A stretch of 64,000 bases of DNA, taken from Streptomyces sp. DH5 (GTDB taxonomy: Bacteria; Actinomycetota; Actinomycetes; Streptomycetales; Streptomycetaceae). The notes under the pieces were generated by a model that worked only from the letters and a program-made list of their open reading frames with translations, ran no database searches and was not told the origin of the DNA. The position numbers and the translations under genes are program-made. Positions 35,994 to 46,786 of this stretch are shown here, piece by piece. The stretch spans positions 124,001 through 188,000 of the forward strand of contig NZ_JAHWGP010000006.1 in the NCBI RefSeq assembly GCF_020873915.1. The letters are read 5' to 3'. Numbering within the stretch: position 1 is the stretch's first letter; each line of letters begins with the position of its first letter.

Positions 35994-36587
35994 CTACTCG
36001 GGCAGCGGGACCCCCAGTACCGGCAGCAGTCTCGACGGTGCTCCGCGCAGCAGCCAAGGGGGGAGCAGGGCGAGCGGGTCCAGGTAGGTGCCGGCCCGCA
36101 GCAGACCCCAGTGCACGCAGGGGGCCGCGCAGTGCGAGCCGGCGGCCTCCACCGTGCCGATCACCGCGCCCGCCGACACTTCGGCACCCTCGGTCACCGA
36201 GGCGCGGACCGGCTCGTAGGTCGTGCGCAGCGGGGGATCACCCGTGCCCGTCAGGGCGACCGAGACGACGCCCCTTCCGGCCACCCGGCCGGCGAACGAG
36301 ACCCGGCCCGCCGCGACCGCCCGTACCGGGGTCCCCGGCGCCGCCGCCAGGTCCACGCCCCGGTGGCCGGGTCCGTACGCCGTCGCCGGCGGCTCCCAGC
36401 CGCGCAGCACCCGCGGGCGTGCTCCCACCGGCCACGCGCGGGCCACACGCGGCGTCCCACGGTCCTCGGCGGCCGGTACCGCCGGCCGGGGCCGGGCGGA
36501 GGGCGGCGGGGCCGTCAAAGCCGTCAGGGTCAGGATCACCAGCAGGGCCAGGCGCGCGGCCACCCTCGTCCATCGACTCGTACGCAT
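35994..36587 (-). CDS. Secreted M23-family metallopeptidase
   Basis: Starting at the ATG complementary to 36585-36587 the protein has 197 residues with a Sec signal peptide ('RVAARLALLVILTLTALTA') and an M23/LytM domain (about 75-175). The zinc motif HxxxD is 'GHRGVDLAAAPGTPV'. The second motif, usually HxH, is 'APCVHWGLL' with Cys in place of the first His; the zinc-binding second His is kept. It would act on peptidoglycan outside the membrane. Whether it is an active endopeptidase or a regulatory (degenerate) LytM protein is open. It is divergent from rpsB. Confidence 0.85.
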   Translation of the reverse strand: MRTSRWTRVAARLALLVILTLTALTAPPPSARPRPAVPAAEDRGTPRVARAWPVGARPRVLRGWEPPATAYGPGHRGVDLAAAPGTPVRAVAAGRVSFAGRVAGRGVVSVALTGTGDPPLRTTYEPVRASVTEGAEVSAGAVIGTVEAAGSHCAAPCVHWGLLRAGTYLDPLALLPPWLLRGAPSRLLPVLGVPLPE

Positions 36588-36868
36588 GCCGGGAGCGTCC
36601 CGGAACGCCGTGATCACCGCCGGGACCTGTGGACCGGCAGCCGGTTGTGGACAACGGCGTCACCCGGCACCCCGCGGGTCCCGTACACTTCTGGTGGCGA
36701 CCCGGGCCACCGGGTCGACTTCGCACGCCCCGACATCAGGACCGGTCACGACCGGACCCCGGATGTCAGCGCCCCTCGGTCCTTCGTGGCAACGGCGCGT
36801 CGTGGGCGTCAGGCGCGGAAGCCGTCCGGCATCCGCGGCACAACCGAGAAACTCGAGGAGATACGGCC

Positions 36869-37798
36869 ATGGCCGTCGTCACGATGCGGGAGCTGCTGGA
36901 GAGCGGCGTCCACTTCGGTCACCAGACCCGTCGTTGGAACCCGAAGATGAAGCGCTTCATCTTCACGGAGCGCAACGGCATCTACATCATCGACCTGCTC
37001 CAGTCGCTGTCGTACATCGACCGCGCCTACGAGTTCGTCAAGGAGACCGTCGCCCACGGCGGCACGGTCATGTTCGTCGGCACGAAGAAGCAGGCGCAGG
37101 AGGCCATCGCCGAGCAGGCCACCCGCGTCGGCATGCCCTTCGTCAACCAGCGCTGGCTGGGCGGCATGCTCACCAACTTCTCGACCGTCTACAAGCGTCT
37201 GCAGCGCCTGAAGGAGCTCGAGCAGATCGACTTCGAGGACGTGGCCGCCTCCGGCCTCACCAAGAAGGAGCTGCTGGTCCTCTCCCGCGAGAAGGCCAAG
37301 CTGGAGAAGACCCTGGGCGGTATCCGCGAGATGCAGAAGGTGCCCAGCGCCGTCTGGATCGTGGACACCAAGAAGGAGCACATCGCGGTCGGCGAGGCCC
37401 GGAAGCTCAACATCCCGGTCGTCGCCATCCTCGACACCAACTGCGACCCCGACGAGGTCGACTACAAGATCCCGGGCAACGACGACGCGATCCGCTCCGT
37501 CACCCTGCTCACCCGTGTGATCGCCGACGCCGTGGCCGAGGGCCTCATCGCCCGCTCCGGTGTCGCCACCGAGGGCAAGGGCGACAAGGCCGCCGGCGAG
37601 CCGCTCGCCGCGTGGGAGCGCGACCTGCTCGAGGGTGAGAAGAAGGCCGACGAGAGCAAGGCCGAGGAGGCCGCTCCGGCCGCCGCCGAGGCCGAGAAGC
37701 CGGCTGAGGCCCCCGCTGCCGAGGCCCCCGCCGCCGAGGCCGAGGCCGAGGCCGAGAAGCCCGCCGAGGCCCCCGCCGCCGAGGCCGAGCAGGCCTGA
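36869..37798 (+). CDS. rpsB: 30S ribosomal protein uS2
   Basis: A 309-residue uS2 from ATG 36869 after GAGGAG (36855-36860). The core motifs '[20 protein letters not shown]', '[16 protein letters not shown]', '[11 protein letters not shown]' and '[16 protein letters not shown]' are canonical. The last about 65 residues form an Ala/Glu/Lys/Pro-rich repetitive tail ('[20 protein letters not shown]'), much longer than in E. coli (241 aa) but usual in Streptomyces. It heads rpsB-tsf-pyrH-frr-cdsA. A TACACT box at 36684-36689 is a possible -10. Confidence 0.97.
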   Translation: MAVVTMRELLESGVHFGHQTRRWNPKMKRFIFTERNGIYIIDLLQSLSYIDRAYEFVKETVAHGGTVMFVGTKKQAQEAIAEQATRVGMPFVNQRWLGGMLTNFSTVYKRLQRLKELEQIDFEDVAASGLTKKELLVLSREKAKLEKTLGGIREMQKVPSAVWIVDTKKEHIAVGEARKLNIPVVAILDTNCDPDEVDYKIPGNDDAIRSVTLLTRVIADAVAEGLIARSGVATEGKGDKAAGEPLAAWERDLLEGEKKADESKAEEAAPAAAEAEKPAEAPAAEAPAAEAEAEAEKPAEAPAAEAEQA

Positions 37799-37817
37799 TC
37801 TCCCGTCAGAGCCGTTG

Positions 37818-37854
37818 ACGGCGGGAGCGGTGACACCGAAACCGCTCCCGCCGT
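37818..37854 (+). terminator. rpsB-tsf attenuator hairpin
   Basis: ACGGCGGGAGCGGT (37818-37831) pairs perfectly with ACCGCTCCCGCCGT (37841-37854) around a 9-nt loop, 20 bp after rpsB and about 100 bp before tsf. A 14-bp stem in an intra-operon gap indicates partial termination, as known in other bacteria for rpsB-tsf. Confidence 0.85.
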
Positions 37855-37952
37855 TCACCCGTAGGCAGGCGGCGCGTCGGGCACCTGCCCTCCAGCAGGT
37901 CGCTGACCCCGCAGACCTCACCCGCCAGACTTCGAGAAAGATTCACAGACTC

Positions 37953-39726
<1,774 letters not shown>

Positions 39727-39846
39727 CCGGGGGATGGACAAGGTCCTGCCGGTCGGGAACCGTGCAGGAAGAAGACGCGACGCAGCCGGCCGCCGCCCCG
39801 ACAGGGGACGGCAGCCGGGCCTACTCAAGACACGCAGGAGCAAGTG

Positions 39847-40404
39847 GTGATCGAAGAGACCCTCCTCGAGGCCGAGGAGAAGATGGAGAAGGCCGTCGTG
39901 GTCGCCAAGGAGGACTTCGCCGCGATCCGCACCGGCCGTGCGCACCCGGCGATGTTCAACAAGATCGTTGCCGACTACTACGGCGCGCCGACGCCGATCA
40001 ACCAGCTGGCCTCGTTCTCCGTGCCCGAGCCGCGCATGGCCGTGGTGACGCCGTTCGACAAGAGCGCGCTGCGCAACATCGAGCAGGCGATCCGCGACTC
40101 CGACCTGGGCGTCAACCCGAGTAACGACGGCAACATCATCCGCGTGGTGTTCCCCGAGCTGACCGAGGAGCGCCGCCGCGACTACATCAAGGTCGCCAAG
40201 GGCAAGGGTGAGGACGCCAAGGTCTCCATCCGTTCCGTGCGCCGCAAGGCCAAGGACGCCATCGACAAGATGATCAAGGACGGAGAGGTCGGCGAGGACG
40301 AGGGCCGCCGTGCGGAGAAGGAGCTCGACGACACCACCGCGAAGTACGTCGCCCAGGTGGACGAGCTCCTGAAGCACAAGGAAGCGGAACTGCTCGAAGT
40401 CTGA
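39847..40404 (+). CDS. frr: Ribosome recycling factor
   Basis: A 185-residue RRF from GTG 39847 (a GTG at 39844 is one codon earlier), with AGGAG at 39835-39839. The sequence '[21 protein letters not shown]', '[14 protein letters not shown]' and '[20 protein letters not shown]' is canonical. With EF-G it splits post-termination ribosomes. Its TGA stop overlaps the cdsA ATG (TGATG), which implies translational coupling. Confidence 0.97.
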   Translation: MIEETLLEAEEKMEKAVVVAKEDFAAIRTGRAHPAMFNKIVADYYGAPTPINQLASFSVPEPRMAVVTPFDKSALRNIEQAIRDSDLGVNPSNDGNIIRVVFPELTEERRRDYIKVAKGKGEDAKVSIRSVRRKAKDAIDKMIKDGEVGEDEGRRAEKELDDTTAKYVAQVDELLKHKEAELLEV

Positions 40405-41528
40405 TGAACGACTCTTCCTGGGGAACGCCGCAGGCCGGTTACTGGGGCCCGCCCGACCACGGGCCCGGCCAGGGGGCTGCCCCGGCGGGTCCCGCGTACG
40501 ATGCGCACTACGCGCAGCAGACTCGCCCCATGCCCGTCGTGCCCGACGTACCCGAACACGGCGGAAACCAGGATGTGGACCGGGGGGCCGCTCGGCTGGG
40601 CGGCCCCTTGTTCCGAGACGAGACGCCGCAGGCACGGCCCCATCCCGGGGAGGTGCCGCAGAATCCGGAGCCCATGCCCGACGCCCCGCAGCCGGCGCCC
40701 GCCCCGCAGAAGAAGACCGCGGGTCGCGACCTCGGCGCCGCGATAGGCGTCGGCGTCGGACTCGGCGTGGTGATCATCGCGTCGCTGTTCGTGGTCAAGG
40801 CCGTCTTCGTCGGCGTGGTCGCCGTCGCCGTCGTGGTGGGCCTGTGGGAGCTGACGTCGCGGCTGGAGGAGCGCAAGGGCATCAAGGCGCCCCTCGTCCC
40901 GCTCGCTCTCGGCGGTGCGGCCATGGTCGTCGCCGGGTACGCGCGAGGGGCGGAGGGCGCCTGGGTCGCCATGGCGCTCACCACACTGGCGGTGCTCGTC
41001 TGGCGGATGACGGCGCCCCCCGAGGGGTACCTGAAGGACGTCACGGCGGGTGTCTTCGCGGCGTTCTACGTCCCCTTCCTGGCGACCTTCGTCGCGATGA
41101 TGCTCACCGCCGACGACGGCGCCTGGCGCGTCCTCACCTTCCTCCTGCTGACCGTGGTCAGCGACACCGGAGCGTACGCCGTCGGCTGGCGCTTCGGCAC
41201 CCACAAGCTCGCCCCGCGGATCAGCCCCGGAAAGACCCGCGAGGGCCTGCTGGGCGCGATCGGCTTCGCGATGGCCGCGGGCGCGCTGTGCATGCAGTTC
41301 CTGATCGACGACGGCACCTGGTGGCAGGGCCTGCTGCTCGGCCTCGCCGTCGCCGCCAGCGCCACCCTGGGCGACCTCGGCGAGTCCATGATCAAGCGTG
41401 ACCTGGGCATCAAGGACATGGGCACCCTGCTCCCGGGCCACGGCGGCATCATGGACCGGCTGGACTCCCTCCTGCCGACAGCGCCGGTGGTGTGGCTGCT
41501 GCTGGTGATCTTCGTCGGATCGGGTTGA
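40404..41528 (+). CDS. cdsA: Phosphatidate cytidylyltransferase CdsA
   Basis: A 374-residue CDP-diacylglycerol synthase. A Pro/Gly/Gln-rich cytoplasmic N-terminus (about 1-105) is followed by 7-8 membrane segments. Signatures are 'SDTGAYAVGWRFGTHKLAPR', 'SPGKTREGLLGAIG' and the C-terminal 'GDLGESMIKRDLGIKDMG' and 'GHGGIMDRLDSLL'. It makes CDP-diacylglycerol for phospholipid synthesis. The long disordered N-terminus is common in Streptomyces. A terminator follows at 41548. Confidence 0.96.
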   Translation: MNDSSWGTPQAGYWGPPDHGPGQGAAPAGPAYDAHYAQQTRPMPVVPDVPEHGGNQDVDRGAARLGGPLFRDETPQARPHPGEVPQNPEPMPDAPQPAPAPQKKTAGRDLGAAIGVGVGLGVVIIASLFVVKAVFVGVVAVAVVVGLWELTSRLEERKGIKAPLVPLALGGAAMVVAGYARGAEGAWVAMALTTLAVLVWRMTAPPEGYLKDVTAGVFAAFYVPFLATFVAMMLTADDGAWRVLTFLLLTVVSDTGAYAVGWRFGTHKLAPRISPGKTREGLLGAIGFAMAAGALCMQFLIDDGTWWQGLLLGLAVAASATLGDLGESMIKRDLGIKDMGTLLPGHGGIMDRLDSLLPTAPVVWLLLVIFVGSG

Positions 41529-41547
41529 CGGCGAACAGGTACTCTGG

Positions 41548-41577
41548 AAGGGCTCGCGGTGTTCTGCGGGCCCTTTC
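41548..41577 (+). terminator. Terminator at the end of the rpsB-cdsA cluster
   Basis: AAGGGCTCGC (41548-41557), loop GGTGTTCT, GCGGGCCCTT (41566-41575), then TTCG. One position is a G-U pair. It separates cdsA from rlmN, so rlmN likely has its own promoter. Confidence 0.75.
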
Positions 41578-41684
41578 GTACGTCCCCGCCCCCCGCGGGT
41601 TGTCTTCTGGCTCAGGCACAGCGGTGCCGTCACCCGCCCGTGCGGAGTCGCCAGGTCCCCGTCGTCCTGAGGAGTTGCCCGACC

Positions 41685-42797
41685 GTGGCCCGTCCCGTTC
41701 CCGGAGAGCTCACCTTCGCCGCCCCCCGCGGAGCCAAGAAGCCGCCGCGGCACCTCGCCGATCTCACGCCCGCCGAGCGGAAGGAGGCGGTCGTCGAGGC
41801 CGGGGAGAAGCCGTTCCGTGCCAAGCAGCTCTCGCAGCACTACTTCGCGCGGTACGCGCACGCACCGGAGCAGTGGACCGACATCCCGGCCGGCTCGCGC
41901 GGCCGGCTCCGGGAGGCGCTGCTCCCGGAGCTGATGACGGTCGTCCGGCATCTGTCGACCGACGAGGGCACCACCCGCAAGACGCTGTGGAAGCTGTTCG
42001 ACGGCACGCTCGTCGAGTCCGTGCTGATGCGCTACCCGGACCGGGTGACCATGTGCATCAGCTCGCAGGCCGGGTGCGGCATGAACTGCCCGTTCTGCGC
42101 CACCGGTCAGGCCGGGCTGGACCGCAACCTGTCCACCGCCGAGATCGTGCACCAGATCGTCGACGGGATGCGGGCGCTGCGGGACGGCGAGGTCCCGGGC
42201 GGGCCGGCGCGGCTCAGCAACATCGTGTTCATGGGCATGGGCGAGCCGCTCGCCAACTACAAGCGGGTCGTCGGCGCCATCCGCCGGCTCACCGACCCCG
42301 AGCCGGACGGGCTCGGGCTGTCCCAGCGCGGGATCACCGTGTCCACCGTCGGTCTCGTCCCGGCCATCCACCGGTTCTCCGACGAGGGCTTCAAGTGCCG
42401 CCTCGCCATCTCGCTGCACGCCCCCGACGACGAGCTGCGCGACACGCTCGTTCCCGTGAACACGCGGTGGAAGGTGCGCGAGGTGCTCGACGCCGGGTTC
42501 GAGTACGCGGCGAAGTCGGGGCGGAGGCTGTCCATCGAGTACGCGCTGATCCGGGACATCAACGACCAGGCGTGGCGCGGTGACCGGCTGGGCCGGCTGC
42601 TCAAGGGCCGGCCCGTGCACGTCAACCTCATCCCGCTCAACCCCACTCCCGGCTCCAAGTGGACCGCCTCCCGTCCCGAGGACGAGAAGGCGTTCGTGGA
42701 GGCGATCGCCGCGCACGGTGTGCCGGTGACGATCCGGGACACCCGTGGTCAGGAGATCGACGGGGCGTGTGGTCAGCTCGCCGCGAGCGAACGATAA
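41685..42797 (+). CDS. rlmN: Dual-specificity RNA methyltransferase RlmN
   Basis: A 370-residue radical-SAM enzyme from GTG 41685, ten bases after AGGAG. The 4Fe-4S motif CxxxCxxC is '[11 protein letters not shown]', the partner Cys lies in 'GACGQLA' (here '[12 protein letters not shown]') at the C-terminus, and '[11 protein letters not shown]' and '[17 protein letters not shown]' are typical. It methylates C2 of A2503 in 23S rRNA and A37 in some tRNAs. It is followed 30 bp later by the TPP riboswitch. Confidence 0.96.
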   Translation: MARPVPGELTFAAPRGAKKPPRHLADLTPAERKEAVVEAGEKPFRAKQLSQHYFARYAHAPEQWTDIPAGSRGRLREALLPELMTVVRHLSTDEGTTRKTLWKLFDGTLVESVLMRYPDRVTMCISSQAGCGMNCPFCATGQAGLDRNLSTAEIVHQIVDGMRALRDGEVPGGPARLSNIVFMGMGEPLANYKRVVGAIRRLTDPEPDGLGLSQRGITVSTVGLVPAIHRFSDEGFKCRLAISLHAPDDELRDTLVPVNTRWKVREVLDAGFEYAAKSGRRLSIEYALIRDINDQAWRGDRLGRLLKGRPVHVNLIPLNPTPGSKWTASRPEDEKAFVEAIAAHGVPVTIRDTRGQEIDGACGQLAASER

Positions 42798-42826
42798 GGT
42801 GACGCGAGTAAGCACATCTTCATATT

Positions 42827-42917
42827 CCGACAGGGGAGCGCCACAGCGCTGAGAGTGCGGCACCGGCCGCAGACCCTCCGAACCTGGCCCAGGTCATTCT
42901 GGGTAGGGAGATCGGTC
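42827..42917 (+). ncRNA. TPP (THI-element) riboswitch
   Basis: The conserved THI-box blocks are in order: 'acaggggagcgcc' (P1/P2), 'GCTGAGAG' (42848-42855), a variable stem ('tgcggcaccggccgca'), 'GACCCTCCGAACCTG' (J4/5 region) and 'GTAGGGAGATCGGT' at the end. Thiamin pyrophosphate binding is expected to let the terminator at 42932-42969 form and switch off thiBPQ. The location upstream of a thiamin transporter fits the ligand. Confidence 0.96.
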
Positions 42918-42931
42918 ACTCGAGCTGTTGC

Positions 42932-42969
42932 GCCCTGCCCGGGACTCCGCCAGGGGTCCCGGGCAGGGC
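42932..42969 (+). terminator. Expression-platform terminator of the TPP riboswitch
   Basis: GCCCTGCCCGGGAC (42932-42945) pairs perfectly with GTCCCGGGCAGGGC (42956-42969). It starts 15 nt after the aptamer and ends 34 nt before the thiB GTG. A pure transcription terminator fits actinobacterial TPP riboswitches; the ribosome-binding site 'ccaggagg' of thiB lies beyond it. Confidence 0.85.
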
Positions 42970-43003
42970 CGCGTCTCTTCCTGGTCCCTCCAGGAGGAAC
43001 CAA

Positions 43004-44092
43004 GTGGGCATCACCAAGAAGGTCACGGTCCTGGCCGTCGGGCTGGGACTCGTCACGCTGTCCGCGTGCGGGTCGTCCGACGACGGCACCGCGGGCGGCG
43101 ACGGCGGCGGCTCCAAGACCGTCACCCTCGTCAGCCACAACTCGTGGGCCGTGTCCGAGGACGTCGTCGCCGCCTTCGAGAAGCAGTCGGGCTACCGGCT
43201 GAAGGTCCTCGAGGACGGGGACGCCGGGCAGGCCGTCAACAAGGCCGTCCTGACCAAGGACAACCCGCAGGGCGACGTCCTCTTCGGCGTCGACAACACC
43301 CTGCTCTCCCGCGCCCTCGACAACGGGCTGTTCCAGCCGTACGAGGCCAAGGGCTCCGACCTGATCCTGCCCGAGTACCGGGCCGACGAGGACGAGCACC
43401 GGGTCACCCCCGTCGACAGCGGTGACATCTGCGTCAACTACGACAAGGCGTGGTTCGCCGAGCACGGCCTGACCCCGCCGAAGACCTTCGACGACCTGGT
43501 CGAGCCCGCGTACAAGGACCTCCTCGTCGTCGAGAACGCCTCCACCTCCTCGCCCGGCCTCGGCTTCCTGCTCGGGACGGCCGCGAAGTACGGGGACGAC
43601 GGCTGGCAGGACTACTGGAAGAAGCTGAAGGCGAACGGCGTCAAGGTCGCCGGCGGCTGGGAGCAGGCGTACAACGAGGAGTTCTCCGGCTCGGCCGGCG
43701 GCAGGAAGGCCGGCGCCGACCGGCCGCTGGTGGTGTCCTACGCCTCCTCGCCGCCCGCCGAGGTGATCTACGCCGACCCCAGGCCGGACGCCGCCCCCAC
43801 CGGCGTCGCCGAGGGCACCTGCTTCCGCCAGGTCGAGTACGCGGGACTGCTGAGCAACGCGAAGAACCCCGAGGGTGGCAAGGCGCTGCTCGACTTCCTG
43901 ATCAGCGAGACGTTCCAGGAGGACATGCCGCTGAACATGTTCGTCCACCCGGTGCGGGAGGACACTCGGCTGCCCGAGGAGTTCGTGAAGTTCGGGCCGC
44001 GGGCCAAGGACCCGCAGACCATGGACCCGGCGAAGATCGCCGAGAACCGTGACCAGTGGGTCAAGTCGTGGACCTCGCTCGTACTGAAGTGA
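43004..44092 (+). CDS. thiB: Thiamine ABC transporter substrate-binding lipoprotein
   Basis: A 362-residue lipoprotein starting at GTG 43004 after GGAGGAA. Signal peptide with lipobox 'LVTLSAC' (Cys about 22) and Gly/Asp linker, then a type-II periplasmic-binding fold with 'VTLVSHNSWAVSEDVVAAFE', 'FGVDNTLLSRALDNGLFQPY' and 'DSGDICVNYDKAWFAEHG', typical of ThiB. The TPP riboswitch supports thiamin (or TPP) as ligand. The GTGA overlap with thiP suggests coupling. Confidence 0.92.
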   Translation: MGITKKVTVLAVGLGLVTLSACGSSDDGTAGGDGGGSKTVTLVSHNSWAVSEDVVAAFEKQSGYRLKVLEDGDAGQAVNKAVLTKDNPQGDVLFGVDNTLLSRALDNGLFQPYEAKGSDLILPEYRADEDEHRVTPVDSGDICVNYDKAWFAEHGLTPPKTFDDLVEPAYKDLLVVENASTSSPGLGFLLGTAAKYGDDGWQDYWKKLKANGVKVAGGWEQAYNEEFSGSAGGRKAGADRPLVVSYASSPPAEVIYADPRPDAAPTGVAEGTCFRQVEYAGLLSNAKNPEGGKALLDFLISETFQEDMPLNMFVHPVREDTRLPEEFVKFGPRAKDPQTMDPAKIAENRDQWVKSWTSLVLK

Positions 44093-45741
44093 CGCGGGCC
44101 GCGGCGAAGCGGCGCGGGAGCGCGGCGCGGCTCGGCCTGATGGCCGTGCCCGTCGCGTTCTTCGCCGTGTTCTTCGCCTACCCCGTCGCCGCGATCGTCG
44201 CGCGCGGACTGAAGACCGACGGGACCTGGCAGCTCGGGCGGATCGGAGACGTACTGGCGCAGCCGGACGTCCGTCAGGTGCTGTGGTTCACCACCTGGCA
44301 GGCGCTCGCCTCCACCGCCCTCACCCTCCTCGTCGCCCTGCCCGGCGCGTACGCCTTCGCGCGCTACGACTTCCCCGGCAAGCAGGTGCTGCGCGCCGTG
44401 GCCACCGTGCCGTTCGTGCTGCCGACGGTCGTCGTCGGGTCGGCGTTCATGGCGCTGGTCGGACGCGGCGGCCTCCTCGACGACCTGTGGGGCGTCCGGC
44501 TGGACACCACCGTGTGGGCGATCCTGCTCGCGCACGTCTTCTTCAACTACGCGGTCGTCGTCCGCACCGTCGGCGGACTCTGGTCCCAGCTCGACCCGCG
44601 GCAGGAGGAGGCCGCGCGGATGCTCGGCGCCTCACGGTTCGCGGCCTGGCGGACGGTCACCCTGCCCGCCCTCGCGCCCGCCGTGGCCGCCGCCGCGCTG
44701 ATGGTCTTCCTGTTCACCTTCACCTCCTTCGGTGTGGTGCAGATCCTCGGCGGCCCCGCCTTCTCCACCCTCGAGGTGGAGATCTACCGGCAGACCTCGG
44801 AGATCTTCGACCTCTCCACGGCCGCCGTGCTCACGATGATCCAGTTCGTCGCCGTGGGGTCGATCCTCGCCCTGCACGCCTGGACCGTACGGCGCAGGGA
44901 GACCACGCTGCGCCTGGTGGACGCCTCGGGCACGGCACGCAGGCCGCGCGGCACCGGGCAGTGGGTCTTCCTCGGCGCGGTCGTGGCCACCGTCGCCGTC
45001 CTGATCCTGCTGCCGCTCGCCGTGCTGGTGCAGCGCTCCTTCGGCGGCGCCGGCCTCGGCTACTACCGGGCACTGACCGAGGACGAGGGGGGAGTGTTCC
45101 TGGTCCCGCCCATCGAGGCGGTCGGCAACTCGCTGCAGTACGCCGTCGCCGCCACCGCCATCGCCGTGGTGATCGGCGGCCTCGCCGCCGTCGCGCTGAC
45201 CCGGCGGGACGCGGGCCGGCTGGTGCGCGGGTTCGACGCCCTGCTGATGCTGCCGCTCGGGGTGTCCGCGGTGACCGTCGGGTTCGGTTTCCTGATCGCC
45301 CTCGACGAGCCGCCGCTGGACCTGCGGGCCTCCTGGATCCTGGTCCCGCTCGCGCAGGCGCTGGTCGGCGTCCCCTTCGTGGTGCGGACGATGCTGCCGG
45401 TGCTGCGGGCCGTGGACGTACGGCTGCGGGAGGCGGCGGCGGTGCTCGGGGCGTCGCCGTGGCGGGCGTGGCGCGAGGTGGACCTGCCGATGGTGCGGCG
45501 GGCGCTGCTGATCGCGGCCGGGTTCGCCTTCGCGGTGTCGCTGGGGGAGTTCGGGGCGACGGTGTTCATCGCCCGGCCGGAGAACCCGACGCTGCCGGTC
45601 GCCGTGGCACGGCTGCTGGGGAGGCCCGGAGACCTCAACTACGGTCAGGCGATGGCCCTGTCGACGATTCTGATGATCGTGTGCGCGGTGGCCCTGCTCG
45701 TGCTGGAGCGGCTGCGCACCGACAGGACCGGGGAGTTCTAG
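44068..45741 (+). CDS. thiP: Thiamine ABC transporter permease
   Basis: A double-length permease of about 557 residues with 12 predicted membrane segments and two EAA loops ('EEAARMLGASRFAAWRTVTL' and 'REAAAVLGASPWRAWREVDL'), the ThiP layout in which two permease halves are fused. GTG codons at 44056, 44068 and 44089 are all possible starts; 44089 overlaps the thiB stop. None has a good ribosome-binding site. It pairs with ThiB and ThiQ to import thiamin. Confidence 0.92.
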   Translation: MDLARTEVTRAAAKRRGSAARLGLMAVPVAFFAVFFAYPVAAIVARGLKTDGTWQLGRIGDVLAQPDVRQVLWFTTWQALASTALTLLVALPGAYAFARYDFPGKQVLRAVATVPFVLPTVVVGSAFMALVGRGGLLDDLWGVRLDTTVWAILLAHVFFNYAVVVRTVGGLWSQLDPRQEEAARMLGASRFAAWRTVTLPALAPAVAAAALMVFLFTFTSFGVVQILGGPAFSTLEVEIYRQTSEIFDLSTAAVLTMIQFVAVGSILALHAWTVRRRETTLRLVDASGTARRPRGTGQWVFLGAVVATVAVLILLPLAVLVQRSFGGAGLGYYRALTEDEGGVFLVPPIEAVGNSLQYAVAATAIAVVIGGLAAVALTRRDAGRLVRGFDALLMLPLGVSAVTVGFGFLIALDEPPLDLRASWILVPLAQALVGVPFVVRTMLPVLRAVDVRLREAAAVLGASPWRAWREVDLPMVRRALLIAAGFAFAVSLGEFGATVFIARPENPTLPVAVARLLGRPGDLNYGQAMALSTILMIVCAVALLVLERLRTDRTGEF

Positions 45742-46761
45742 ATGCTGCTGAACCTGGAGTCGGCGACCGTCCGCTTCGCCGGGCGGGCGGTGCTGGACGC
45801 CGTCGGCCTGGGCGTCGCCGAGCACGAGATCGTGTGCGTGCTCGGGCCCAGCGGCAGCGGCAAGTCGACCCTGCTGCGGGCGGTGGCCGGGCTCCAGCCC
45901 CTCGACTCCGGACGGATCCTGCTCGACGGCCGCGACCAGGCGCGCGTCCCCGCGCACAGGCGCGGCGTCGGGCTGATGTTCCAGGACCACCAGCTGTTCC
46001 CGCAGCGCGACGTGGGCGGCAACGTCGCCTTCGGGCTGCGGATGCACGGCGCCGCACGGGACGAACAGCGGCGTCGGGTGGGGGAGCTGCTCGACCTCGT
46101 GGGGCTTCCGGGAGCGGCCGGGCGGGCCGTCGCCGCGCTCTCCGGCGGAGAGCAGCAGCGCGTCGCGCTGGCCCGTGCCCTCGCCCCCAGCCCCCGGCTG
46201 CTGATGCTGGACGAGCCGCTCGGACAGCTCGACCGGTCGCTGCGGGAGCGCCTGGTCGTCGAACTGCGCGAGCTGTTCGGCCGGTTGGGCACCACCGTGC
46301 TCGCCGTGACGCACGACCAGGGGGAGGCGTTCGCCCTGGCCGACCGGGTCGTGGTGATGCGGGACGGGCGGATCGCCCAGTCGGGCACGCCGCTCGAGGT
46401 GTGGCAGCGGCCGGCCGACGCCTTCGTGGCGCGCTTCCTCGGCTTCGAGAACGTCGTCGGGGCGACGGTGGCGGACGGGATCGCCGTGACCCCCTGGGGC
46501 AAGGTGCCCGTGCCGGACGGCGCCCCGGGGGGCACCCGGACGCTGCTCGTCCGTCCGGCCGGTGTCCGTCTGGTCCCGGCCGGCGAGGGCCTGCCCTGCA
46601 CGGTGGCCGCGCGCACCTTCCGCGGCACCCATGTCGCCGTGCGCCTCCGGCCCGAGGACGCACCGCTCCTGGAGGCGGCCTGCGCACTCAGGTCCGCGCC
46701 GGAGGTCGGGGACGAGGTCGGGGTGGAGTTCGACGAGGCGGAAATCGCCGTGCTCGGGTGA
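45742..46761 (+). CDS. thiQ: Thiamine ABC transporter ATP-binding protein
   Basis: A 339-residue ABC ATPase starting directly after the thiP stop. Walker A 'GPSGSGKSTLLRAVAGL', Q-loop 'MFQDHQLFPQRDV', signature 'LSGGEQQRVALARAL', Walker B 'LLMLDEPLGQLD', H-loop 'AVTHDQGEAFALADR'. The last about 100 residues are a regulatory TOBE-like domain. It powers ThiBP. The riboswitch upstream of thiB covers the whole operon. Confidence 0.93.
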   Translation: MLLNLESATVRFAGRAVLDAVGLGVAEHEIVCVLGPSGSGKSTLLRAVAGLQPLDSGRILLDGRDQARVPAHRRGVGLMFQDHQLFPQRDVGGNVAFGLRMHGAARDEQRRRVGELLDLVGLPGAAGRAVAALSGGEQQRVALARALAPSPRLLMLDEPLGQLDRSLRERLVVELRELFGRLGTTVLAVTHDQGEAFALADRVVVMRDGRIAQSGTPLEVWQRPADAFVARFLGFENVVGATVADGIAVTPWGKVPVPDGAPGGTRTLLVRPAGVRLVPAGEGLPCTVAARTFRGTHVAVRLRPEDAPLLEAACALRSAPEVGDEVGVEFDEAEIAVLG

Positions 46762-46786
46762 CCCCCGCCTGTCTAGGGTGAGCGCC

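Noticed and set aside
44056-44089. Single certain start for thiP
   Set aside because: Three GTG codons are in frame and none has a clear ribosome-binding site; I give 44068 and state the uncertainty.
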